From: CAZKUB01 sp964592335
GTDB lineage: Archaea > Thermoplasmatota > E2 > DHVEG-1
Reading direction: 5' to 3'
Assembly: GCA_964592335.1 (NCBI GenBank)
Contig: CAZQEU010000027.1
Span: 1 to 18,571, forward strand
DNA: 18,571 nucleotides
The notes below the pieces were generated by a model. The model saw only the letters and a program-made list of their open reading frames with translations, was not told the DNA's origin and did no database searches. Below are positions 6,462-14,378 of this stretch, one piece after another. How positions within the stretch are numbered: the first letter of the stretch is position 1; each line of letters begins with the position of its first letter. Both the position numbers and the translations under genes were made by a program.

Positions 6462-9400
6462 TTAAAAGAAATCATCAAGTTTAGTGGTTTTTACCTTATC
6501 ACTTGTAAAAAGAGAGTCAATTGATTTTTCAACCAAAACTATTCTCTGACGAGCATAAGGAGAAATATTATATTTCTTAGCAACTGTTTTTGAAATATCA
6601 AGATATTTTTTAACAGATTTTTCATGAACCGTGAGCGTTAGTTTACCCTGACATTTCATACATACCCCTTGAAGAGGAGGCCGTCTGTAAACAATGTTAC
6701 AACTAGGACAACGAACTGATTGTTTACTAAAAGCTCGAAGATTACCAAGCATATCAGGCAAGAAATGACGCTCTATTACCTTATATGCTACATCTGCTTC
6801 ATCAACGGCACGTATCTTTGCCGCAAGATTAAGCTGTGCATTCATCTTATCCATCATAGTCTTCAAAGACTTGTAACTAGATTGTACAGGTCCTGCTGAT
6901 ATATCATCTGTATCATGAGTAAAACCAAATTGCTCATATTGAAGATTGGTACCAAGCCTTGATGATACTAAACCCATTATTGGCTCAAGCTCCTTAGAAT
7001 GCTCATGTTTGAGAGTTGCTTCATAAAGCTTTAGAGGATATCTATAATGTGTATCTACATTATGTGCTTCTTTATCAATCTCAGAGGGATCAAGCCGAGT
7101 TGTAAGAACAAGCGGCAGATCCATCTGTCCACCACGTTTATCTGGAATGTATGAGTGTGAAAAATTCAAAAGCGCATCCATGAGAAGCATTAGTGCATCC
7201 TCATCGCCATCACATCTAATTTGAACAAGTTGATTATGCCACAATACTGCTTTATCAGTTAACGAATCTCCTTCAATATCCAAACAATAAGTTGGTTCAT
7301 TTTTTACTTTTTCCAGTTTTATATCTTTGATTATATCAAATGTATAATCGGAATATGACACAGCAGGATAATTTATTCCTTTATAATATATCAACCGGGA
7401 AGCTGTAGATGGTTTAATCTTAAACATTTTCTCAGAGCGTTTTCTCTTCTTAATCGAAACAGGCTTAACATATTCTGCAAATCTATACTTATCCTCACCC
7501 GCTAGAATAAGATGATATAATTGATGAGTCACTGGTTCTTTTTTTAATCTACGATAGTTTTCTAAAACAGTTTTTCCAGGTTTTCGTTTCTTGGTTCTAT
7601 GATATCTAGCAAATATATTGGATCTAAGTAAAAGATTAGCAACTCCTTCAATTAATTCTTGAGAAACTGAATAAAAAGTTATACGATCTGGATTTAAACT
7701 AATTGACCCGTCTCCATCAAAATAACCAGAGATAAAATTTCTAATTGCTTCAGGTTTACCATGGTAAACAAGTTCTGGGACTTTTTTTCCATATGCGCCT
7801 GAACCTACATTCCAAATATTTGTAAAAAGTACATAAAGTAATCTAGAGGAATAAGTAAGTTTTGAATCTTTTTCATATGGATTTAAATCAAACAATTTTT
7901 TCATTTCAGATTTTATTCTATTTCTAATTTCTAAATCACCGACTCTAAATGAAACATGATAGGAAGAAAAATTTGATCTTGCCCATCCTTCCGCACAATA
8001 TATTCCAAGAATCCAAAAAAGAGATACAATATTTTTTAAATATATGGGGATATTAACCCGATCTCTTCTAAATCCTAATAAAGTACTAGCTGGTAAATCT
8101 TCAAAACTAACTGTTTTATTTTTACATAATTTCTTAAAATGAAGTAAAGGAACACTTTTATACCAACCACTTAAGGATTTTTTCAAAGATCCCTTGATAT
8201 CACATATTCTGATTACTTCATCTCGACCTATGTTTTTAACAAGATTTTTAAAAAAATCTTTAGAATTTCTAAGCTTAATGTTTTTAATAATGTCATCATC
8301 TAAATTTGAAAGAGATTCAGCCAGATTTACAAATGTAATAAAAGTTTCATTTGGATTATTAGTTGATAAAGGAACCCTATCTCCATTTTCAAGTTCTTTT
8401 GCTTTTTTTATTTGCCATTTTCCATTATTGATAGTTAAAATATTATGATCAGGTGTTACTTTTAACTCTCTATTGGTTGAGGTTTTTATATAAATCCATT
8501 CATTTGTTTTTCCTTTAATGAAACATTTAACTTTTCTTTTTTCTAATTTGCCCGTCTTTTTAGAAAGGTTATAAGCATAAATATCATCTAAATGATTTGT
8601 ATTTATCTTTTTTGTACCATAAGAATCTATTAATTTCGAATCTTTTTCCTTCCATTTATCTTCAACAATTCTCCCTATTTTATTGTTAACAAACACATCT
8701 TTTTGTTTATCATAAAGAAATACTCTTTGATTAAAATCAAAACAGTTTCTTCTTTTTGCGGCATGATAGAAGGGATGTGCATAACAGACTTGTGCATCTG
8801 TAAAACCAATTATGCGTGATAAAGAGCCCCCACTTGTATGCGGTGCAAGTCCTACTGTTAAATGTCCTATCAAGTTTTCAAGTTTTCTTATTTTATAAAA
8901 TCTTTCAAGCCCATAGAATTTTACAAGCAGTTCATCTATAAAATTTGCGATATGTGCAAAGTATTCTGCACATGATTTTGAGATTATTACATCTTGTATC
9001 TTAATTTCACATATCTGACTATTATCTACCAAATCATTTCCAATATGATCCTTTGTATAACCTAGTTTGTTGAGTCTTTCTACAGTGACTCCTATTTCTT
9101 TTGGTTTGAAATGGGTGATTGGTGCATCTGTCATATCAAAACGAGCTGTTCCATCTTTGAAAACATAAACATTGTTTTTTGCTCTGAGTATCCCTTTTTC
9201 TAGTGGCTCTGGTGTTTTGTGTTTTGAGATTGTTCCGATTACTGCTTTGATTGTCTCAGGCAGTACTCTTTCTTTTATGTTTTTTTGAGCATAGGTTAAT
9301 TCTTTTTTTAGGTCTATTTCAGCGGTTTCAATTCTTCCGTTTCCAATTTCTGTGTGTCCTTTGCAGTCGCAGAATAGTCTATGTGTTTTTTTACCACATT

Positions 9401-11429
9401 TTGTACATATCCTGATTCCTACTTCGACTTCTATTTTTCCTTGATCTGCTGCGTTTCGAACTAGTCTTTGGTTTCCACCATAGTTTCCTATTGGAAATAG
9501 AACATGTGGTGGTGGTTTCATTTTTCGCTCTGCGGCTTTCTCAGGTCTGCCCATACGGGTTCCTATTCTGAATGGTGCTTTGGGCATTATTTTTAAGTCT
9601 GATAGCTTTGATACAAGTTCTACAGGTTTTGTATTTTCATTTATTTTTGAAAAAATATTAGTTCTAGAGGTCTTTGTTATTTTTCCTTCTTTTATTTCTA
9701 GCCCACAGCATCTTATCAGTGATTGGCTGTATTTGCCAAGAACCATTTGTCCTTCTTCTTGTTTGTGAAGTGCTCCTAACTCACATAAAATATTTTTTAT
9801 TTCTTTATTTGAAGGAATTATTAGTTTTTCATCTTTTATTTTGCCGTTTTGTAGGATGTATTCTGATAGCTTTTGAATTTCTTCAGGTTTTAAATCATGC
9901 CAGAAGAGATTGTAGTTAGGATGTAATGGTACTTTGTATTTTTCAGAAATTTTTAATGCTTCATCCCAGGTTGGATTTGAAAGGTCTATTTCTTTTGAAA
10001 AATCTTTTTTTATCAGATTTTTTGTTTTCTCATCAGATTGTTGAATTTTGATATACGTTTGTTTTTCAGGCAAGATTTTTAGTTGTTTTTGTAGGTCTTG
10101 TATCCACCATTCATATACGTAACTTGAATCGGGCAGGAGTGCATTGTTTTCAATAAACTCACCAAATGGTATTAATATCTCACCTAGGTCTATTATTTTT
10201 TTTATGTTGCTTTCTTTGAATTGTTTCATGTTTTGTATTTGTACCAGATCTCCGTTTTGTAGTAGCACTATTGGTCCTTCTACTGTAGTGCATGGTGTTC
10301 CTATTGTTCCTTTGCCTGGCCTTTCTGTTTTTAGTTGTGTTCCAACTGCTATAAAGCCATCCATCATATGCATTGATATTGGGTTTACCGCAGTTGATGC
10401 AAGCCCTGCGGTTCTTGCTCTTCCGTATCTTAGTCTGAATCCACCTTTTCTACTTGGATGAGAGAATACTGGTCTTCCTGCTATTACTTCGCCTATATAT
10501 TTTTTTGAGGGTGGTATTTCTGGTATACCTGTGTCTTTTTTGTCTTTGTTTTCTTTTGTTTTTTTGCTTATGAATATATCTAGGAAATCCCATCCTTTGA
10601 GTTTGAGTTTTTTAACGTGTTTTTGAAGTTTTGGTGCTTTCAGACAAAGTCCTTCTGCGATTACAAGGCATGCTCCCCCGCGCAGTCGGTTTGTTTCGAT
10701 TCTTGGTAGGTCACGATATCCTGTTACTTCTTCTTTTTCGGTTCCTTCACCGTTTACACATATCGGGCAGTTTCTCACGATTTTGTCTATTTCATCCACG
10801 CTTGGTGTGTATTGTAGGTGTTGTGCTCTTTTGTATAGTGGTATTTCTTCTTTGTAGCGTTCGACTTCTCCATCTGTTGGCAAGTATTTTCCTATGTTCA
10901 TCTCTCGTCTTACTACATCTGCAATAAGTACACTCATTGCCTGGCCTGTTCCACCTGCTGAACGTATTGGTCCTGAGAAATAAAGGTCTACATAGTTTGA
11001 CCCGTCTTTGTTTGTTCCTAGTTTTACATCTGCAATTCCTTCAAGTGGTGCTACAAGGACTCCTTCTGTAAGTATCGCAAGCCCTGTTCGTATTGATTGG
11101 TCAAGTGCTTCTTCGGGTGTTTTGAATTTGTATTTTTTATCATTGCGGGCTATGTATTTTGCAATGTCAAGGCTTACTAGTTCTCTGTTTTTGATTTTTT
11201 TAGTAACTGATCTTATTTTTGGTGCTATGTTTTTTGGCCCTACTAATTGCTCGACACGTGCTGCAAGATCCATTGCTTGAGGTATTTCTACTTTTGTTTC
11301 TGGGTCAAATCCTTTTTTTCGTGCTTTTTCTGCGATTTTGTAGCAGCTATCTATTTCTCTTTGTAGATCTGAAAAATATTTTTGCATATCTTTGCTTACC
11401 GCTACGTTTTTAGAAAGGTCCCCACCCAT
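6462..11429 (-). CDS. polC: DNA polymerase II (family D) large subunit DP2, intein-containing
   Basis: 1655 residues; without the intein (896-1405) about 1145, normal for DP2. This is the catalytic subunit of archaeal replicative polymerase PolD, which works with the DP1 exonuclease subunit and PCNA. Visible are FSGPIRSAGGTGQA (151-164), a zinc-binding cluster C675/C678/C687/C689, HAAKRRN (889-895) joined after splicing to CDGDED (1406-1411) containing the catalytic aspartates D1407 and D1409, RGGQMDLPLVLTTRLDP (1433-1448), FTHDTDDI (1503-1510), a second zinc finger C1574/C1577/C1590/C1593, and a C-terminal PIP-like TTKLDDFF (1648-1655) for PCNA binding. The start is ATG 11429; M15, before QKYFSDLQREID, is an alternative closer to the usual family N-terminus. 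DP1 is not in the window. Codons for residues 1 to about 790 are strongly A/C-rich compared with the rest of the gene. Confidence 0.97.
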   Translation of the reverse strand: MGGDLSKNVAVSKDMQKYFSDLQREIDSCYKIAEKARKKGFDPETKVEIPQAMDLAARVEQLVGPKNIAPKIRSVTKKIKNRELVSLDIAKYIARNDKKYKFKTPEEALDQSIRTGLAILTEGVLVAPLEGIADVKLGTNKDGSNYVDLYFSGPIRSAGGTGQAMSVLIADVVRREMNIGKYLPTDGEVERYKEEIPLYKRAQHLQYTPSVDEIDKIVRNCPICVNGEGTEKEEVTGYRDLPRIETNRLRGGACLVIAEGLCLKAPKLQKHVKKLKLKGWDFLDIFISKKTKENKDKKDTGIPEIPPSKKYIGEVIAGRPVFSHPSRKGGFRLRYGRARTAGLASTAVNPISMHMMDGFIAVGTQLKTERPGKGTIGTPCTTVEGPIVLLQNGDLVQIQNMKQFKESNIKKIIDLGEILIPFGEFIENNALLPDSSYVYEWWIQDLQKQLKILPEKQTYIKIQQSDEKTKNLIKKDFSKEIDLSNPTWDEALKISEKYKVPLHPNYNLFWHDLKPEEIQKLSEYILQNGKIKDEKLIIPSNKEIKNILCELGALHKQEEGQMVLGKYSQSLIRCCGLEIKEGKITKTSRTNIFSKINENTKPVELVSKLSDLKIMPKAPFRIGTRMGRPEKAAERKMKPPPHVLFPIGNYGGNQRLVRNAADQGKIEVEVGIRICTKCGKKTHRLFCDCKGHTEIGNGRIETAEIDLKKELTYAQKNIKERVLPETIKAVIGTISKHKTPEPLEKGILRAKNNVYVFKDGTARFDMTDAPITHFKPKEIGVTVERLNKLGYTKDHIGNDLVDNSQICEIKIQDVIISKSCAEYFAHIANFIDELLVKFYGLERFYKIRKLENLIGHLTVGLAPHTSGGSLSRIIGFTDAQVCYAHPFYHAAKRRNCFDFNQRVFLYDKQKDVFVNNKIGRIVEDKWKEKDSKLIDSYGTKKINTNHLDDIYAYNLSKKTGKLEKRKVKCFIKGKTNEWIYIKTSTNRELKVTPDHNILTINNGKWQIKKAKELENGDRVPLSTNNPNETFITFVNLAESLSNLDDDIIKNIKLRNSKDFFKNLVKNIGRDEVIRICDIKGSLKKSLSGWYKSVPLLHFKKLCKNKTVSFEDLPASTLLGFRRDRVNIPIYLKNIVSLFWILGIYCAEGWARSNFSSYHVSFRVGDLEIRNRIKSEMKKLFDLNPYEKDSKLTYSSRLLYVLFTNIWNVGSGAYGKKVPELVYHGKPEAIRNFISGYFDGDGSISLNPDRITFYSVSQELIEGVANLLLRSNIFARYHRTKKRKPGKTVLENYRRLKKEPVTHQLYHLILAGEDKYRFAEYVKPVSIKKRKRSEKMFKIKPSTASRLIYYKGINYPAVSYSDYTFDIIKDIKLEKVKNEPTYCLDIEGDSLTDKAVLWHNQLVQIRCDGDEDALMLLMDALLNFSHSYIPDKRGGQMDLPLVLTTRLDPSEIDKEAHNVDTHYRYPLKLYEATLKHEHSKELEPIMGLVSSRLGTNLQYEQFGFTHDTDDISAGPVQSSYKSLKTMMDKMNAQLNLAAKIRAVDEADVAYKVIERHFLPDMLGNLRAFSKQSVRCPSCNIVYRRPPLQGVCMKCQGKLTLTVHEKSVKKYLDISKTVAKKYNISPYARQRIVLVEKSIDSLFTSDKVKTTKLDDFF
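7215..8744 (-). other. LAGLIDADG intein inserted in the DP2 active site
   Basis: Residues 896-1405 (510 aa) interrupt the conserved RRN/CDGDED sequence, the same insertion point as the Pyrococcus PolII inteins. Block A begins at Cys896 (CFDFNQRVFLYD). Block B is TSTNRELKVTPDHNIL with the TPDH motif (T992-H995). A LAGLIDADG homing-endonuclease domain follows: motif 1 LGIYCAEG (1141-1148) and motif 2 ISGYFDGDG (1233-1241), each with an acidic residue (E1147, D1238 and D1240), so the nuclease may be active. Block F is YCLDIEGD (1381-1388). Block G is odd: the residues before the +1 Cys1406 are Ile1404-Arg1405, not His-Asn or His-Gln; an HN pair occurs six residues earlier (1398-1399) followed by Gln. 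The extein motif fixes both ends at the DNA level. Confidence 0.9.
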
Positions 11430-11659
11430 ATGTTCAACTCGATAAAACTAGGTAAAAATTATTAATGCATATATTACGTTTAAAAGTTTTGTATTTTATT
11501 AAAATATGTTTTAAGGAGATATTAATATATATTTAAGCAGATTGGGGGAAAACTTTTTTATAAAACAATTGTTTTTATTATCTTAATTCAACAGTTTGTG
11601 TATAGATTAATTGTGTGAGTGAATAGTTATATAAAATTGTATTTATAGCCAATGAGAAA
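11430..11659. promoter_or_regulatory. Divergent promoter region between DP2 and the PaaK-like gene
   Basis: This is 230 bases of A/T-rich sequence between divergent genes. AT-rich stretches near 11447-11465 could supply the DP2 TATA box. TTATATAAAA at 11627-11636 is centred about 28 bases before GTG 11660, fitting a leaderless transcript. A 14-bp perfect palindrome AAAACAATTGTTTT (11562-11575) overlaps the end of another TATA-like tract (TTTTTTATAAAA). Small open frames here are no longer than about 23 codons and are not supported. Confidence 0.4.
11627..11636 (+). promoter_or_regulatory. TATA box for the PaaK-like gene
   Basis: TTATATAAAA is centred about 28 bases upstream of the GTG at 11660. 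The spacing suggests transcription starts at or just before the start codon, which explains why no ribosome binding site is seen. Confidence 0.45.
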
Positions 11660-13090
11660 GTGATAAAATTGAAGCAAAAACAAAAGTTTAGCCAAAAATT
11701 AATTGATTTTATATATAAAAAAACATTAGAGGGTGAATCAATTATTTATGTCTCTTTACTTTCGATTTTTTTATATAAGTATTTCCTAATAAAATATAGA
11801 TTTTTACAAGAATCACAATGGTGGGGCCAGGAGAAGATTAATAAATATCAGTTAGAACAATTGAATAAACTTTTGAGTCATTCTTATAGGCATGTTCCAT
11901 ACTACAGAAAACTATTTGATGAGCAGGGTTTGAAACCTGAAGATATAAAAAGTTTAGGAGATTTACAGAAAATCCCTTTTCTTGATAAAGAAATTATAAG
12001 AAGAAATGCAGATGATTTGAAAGCAAAAAATTATCCTGCATATAAATTTCGACGTATAACAACTGGTGGTACAACAGGCTCTCCTTTGAAGTTATATGTA
12101 GAAAAAAATATCTTTTCTTTAAATTATATAATATATAACAAGATGATATTAAGAGAGATTGGCTGTAATATTACAAACAAATCTGTTTTTTTGAGAGATA
12201 CAATGATCTCATCTCATGATAACAAGAAGTTTTGGAAATATTTTTATTTTAGAAGACATCTAATTCTATCCTCTTTTCATATGAGTGAAGAGAATCTACC
12301 CAAATACATAAAAAAAATAAGAAAATTCAAGCCAAAAATCATTGCAACCTTTCCTTCATCAATTACAGTAATTGCTAAATTTATGAAAAGGAAAAATATT
12401 GGGCCTATAAAATCAATCAAAACTGTAATCTGTATGGGAGAAGCACTCTATAATTGGCAAAGGGAATTACTAGAGGAAGTTTTTCAGTGTAGAGTATTTA
12501 CAGCATATGGACATGCTGAATCTGCTGTGCTGGCTTGTTCTTGCAAAAAAAGTGATTATTATCATTTCTTCCCACAGTACGGCATTATGGAATTAATTAA
12601 TAGAGATGGAAAACCTGTCAGAAAGGAAGGTGAGAAAGGAGAAATAGTAGCCACCAGTATTGAAAATTTTTTGTTTCCTTTGATAAGGTATAAAACAGGA
12701 GACATGGGCATATTTACAAAGGAGAAGTGTTCTTGTGGTCGTAGTTATCCATTATTGAAAAATATTGAGGGTAGATGGAAGCAAGAATTTATTGTAACAG
12801 GTGATAACAGATTGATTCCTACGGTTGCATTGCATATGCATTCTGATGTATTTGATAATGTTAAACAGTTCCAGTTTTATCAGGAGAAAAAAGGCGAAGT
12901 TGTTTTTCGTATTGTAAAAGCAGATACTTATAAAGATGAAGATACAGAAAATATTAAAAATGAGCTTTATGAAAAACTAGGAAAAAATGTTGACTTAAAA
13001 ATAGAGTTTATGGATGAAATACCACGGACTAAAAGAGGTAAACATAAATATTTAATACAAAAAATACCAATCGATTTCAAGAGTAAATAG
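11660..13090 (+). CDS. PaaK/CapK-like adenylate-forming enzyme (phenylacetate-CoA ligase family)
   Basis: A 476-residue member of the ANL superfamily, PaaK/CapK branch (also includes coenzyme F390 synthetase). These enzymes activate a carboxylate with ATP to an acyl-adenylate, then usually form a thioester. Visible are HSYRHVPYYRKLF (74-86) typical of this branch, the phosphate-binding loop TTGGTTGSP (134-142), AYGHAE as the adenine/aspartate region, YKTGDMG as the hinge-side motif, a CSCGRSYP segment common in PaaK proteins, and the C-terminal lysine motif PRTKRGKHKYL. The N-terminal 40 residues include a hydrophobic stretch (IIYVSLLSIFLYKYFLIKY) that could contact the membrane. The start is GTG with no strong ribosome binding site; a TATA box at 11627-11636 fits a leaderless mRNA. 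It is convergent with the radical SAM/ATP-grasp operon and may supply an activated acyl group for it. The substrate is unknown. Confidence 0.85.
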   Translation: MIKLKQKQKFSQKLIDFIYKKTLEGESIIYVSLLSIFLYKYFLIKYRFLQESQWWGQEKINKYQLEQLNKLLSHSYRHVPYYRKLFDEQGLKPEDIKSLGDLQKIPFLDKEIIRRNADDLKAKNYPAYKFRRITTGGTTGSPLKLYVEKNIFSLNYIIYNKMILREIGCNITNKSVFLRDTMISSHDNKKFWKYFYFRRHLILSSFHMSEENLPKYIKKIRKFKPKIIATFPSSITVIAKFMKRKNIGPIKSIKTVICMGEALYNWQRELLEEVFQCRVFTAYGHAESAVLACSCKKSDYYHFFPQYGIMELINRDGKPVRKEGEKGEIVATSIENFLFPLIRYKTGDMGIFTKEKCSCGRSYPLLKNIEGRWKQEFIVTGDNRLIPTVALHMHSDVFDNVKQFQFYQEKKGEVVFRIVKADTYKDEDTENIKNELYEKLGKNVDLKIEFMDEIPRTKRGKHKYLIQKIPIDFKSK

Positions 13091-13161
13091 CATAGCATAC
13101 ATAACAAATAGTTACAGGTCTTTTTATCAAAAATGAATGTAGACTATTTAGTAACAAAAAT

Positions 13162-14331
13162 CTATCTATCTTTGATAGAAACTATTTTCTCACTCCAATT
13201 TGTATCTTCATTAACATTCTTAACAAAGGAAAGATTTAATTTGGATCCATATTTAAGTATATCTTCTATTTTAAATATGTTTTCAGCAAGGTGTACTCCA
13301 GGATTTGTTTTCCCTTTAGATAAAAGATAAAGTGTTGCACATGCTAATGGTTGGCTAGTGGCTTCAGTTATTGTCAATTTTTCATTAACAGCACTATAAC
13401 ATAACTGTCCTCTTTTTCCATCTTTAGTTCCAATACAGCAGATATAATCACCAATCACCGATGGCAAATGTCTCTTCTTTTTTGATTTTCCAATGATTGC
13501 ATTAATTTTTGTAACAAGTGGTATCGACAGAATTTTAAAGTCAACCAGTCTTGTAAAAAAACGGACGAATCTATTACGGCTTTTAGGATAAAGATACATT
13601 AGATTCGAAGCAGTTTCTACACCAGGTATCGAATATGGGAGAGTAGCAACTTCTGGGTGCTCTATCTGATAGCATATGCAAGATCCAAGTGGTTCAGGAA
13701 ATGTGATTTTAATTCCTTTCTGAAAAGCAGGAATCCTTATTCTATGACCATTTCTATATGTTATTATTTTTCCGGTGAGTGCTTTAAAAAAATGTTCAGT
13801 GCCTCCAAGACCAAGAGAAGGATATTCTTCAGGTGATTTTCTTCCTGCAGCCCAAGCAGTAACTATTTCTTTTACCTCATCCATTTCTTCTGATAATGCC
13901 ATTGCTCGGAGGTTTGACATCCCAGGAAACCATCCCATACCTAGTATTATAAAAATACCTGCATCTTTTGCAAATTTATTTAATTGAATTGCTTCTAGAG
14001 TTGGTTCTATATCATCACATATGTCTAAATAATTAGTTTTGGATTCAATCGCTGCTTTCATCACAGGAATTGCATATTTAGAAAATGGTCCAACTGTGTT
14101 TATAACCAAATCATGACCTTTGATAGCATCAAGTAATTCATGATGAACAGTTACGTCAACTTGTCTTGTTTTGACTCTCTGATCATCCAAACCTTGCTTA
14201 AATTTCTGAGCAATTTTCAAATTTCTTGAGGTAATGGTTATAGATGTTACTTGTTTCTTATCTTTTAATAAAATGCGTGTAAGATCTCGGCCAATATCTC
14301 CAGATCCTCCACCTAAAATAATTACATTCAT
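13162..14331 (-). CDS. Saccharopine dehydrogenase-like NAD(P)-binding oxidoreductase
   Basis: A 389-residue protein of the saccharopine dehydrogenase / homospermidine synthase-like fold. The N-terminus is a Rossmann dinucleotide-binding motif, MNVIILGGGSGDIGRDL (GGGSGDIG at 7-14). It is followed by a second strand ending ITSRN, VRQVDV-type positioning as RVKTRQVDV, and the family hallmark HDLVINTVGPFSKY with YLDICDD after it. The C-terminal part (about 140-389) is the substrate/dimer domain. Homologues reduce imines or oxidise amines in lysine or polyamine metabolism, and many others are uncharacterised. The sequence does not show which. The start ATG has a GAGGAAG Shine-Dalgarno (14341-14347) nine bases upstream. 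It is the last gene of the minus-strand run, 47 bases after the radical SAM stop, and converges on the PaaK-like gene. Confidence 0.8.
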   Translation of the reverse strand: MNVIILGGGSGDIGRDLTRILLKDKKQVTSITITSRNLKIAQKFKQGLDDQRVKTRQVDVTVHHELLDAIKGHDLVINTVGPFSKYAIPVMKAAIESKTNYLDICDDIEPTLEAIQLNKFAKDAGIFIILGMGWFPGMSNLRAMALSEEMDEVKEIVTAWAAGRKSPEEYPSLGLGGTEHFFKALTGKIITYRNGHRIRIPAFQKGIKITFPEPLGSCICYQIEHPEVATLPYSIPGVETASNLMYLYPKSRNRFVRFFTRLVDFKILSIPLVTKINAIIGKSKKKRHLPSVIGDYICCIGTKDGKRGQLCYSAVNEKLTITEATSQPLACATLYLLSKGKTNPGVHLAENIFKIEDILKYGSKLNLSFVKNVNEDTNWSEKIVSIKDR

Positions 14332-14340
14332 TTTTATATA

Positions 14341-14347
14341 CTTCCTC
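14341..14347 (-). promoter_or_regulatory. Shine-Dalgarno GAGGAAG of the saccharopine dehydrogenase-like gene
   Basis: GAGGAAG on the minus strand lies nine bases before ATG 14331. It indicates leadered translation inside an operon. Confidence 0.5.
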
Positions 14348-14378
14348 TTTGCTTTTAATTTTTATATGGTCTTTTTAT

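Noticed and set aside
7230..7238. Placing the intein end at His1398-Asn1399.
   Set aside because: It would leave Gln as +1, which cannot act as nucleophile, and insert six residues before the conserved CDGDED; the extein alignment favours Cys1406 as +1.
8194..8448. Plus-strand frame of 84 codons inside the intein region.
   Set aside because: It is opposite clear intein coding sequence and has no ribosome binding site or recognisable protein.
9580..11413. Several plus-strand open frames of 60-105 codons opposite DP2 (for example 10144-10461 and 11008-11280).
   Set aside because: They are antisense shadows of a long conserved gene in a T/G-skewed stretch that depletes stops on the plus strand; their peptides are low-complexity Leu/Ser/Phe-rich and match nothing.
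13100..13161. Inverted repeat AAATAGT/ACTATTT in the convergent gap, considered as a terminator hairpin.
   Set aside because: The loop is over 30 bases and the stem 7 bp of A/T pairs; archaeal termination needs only the T-run present there.
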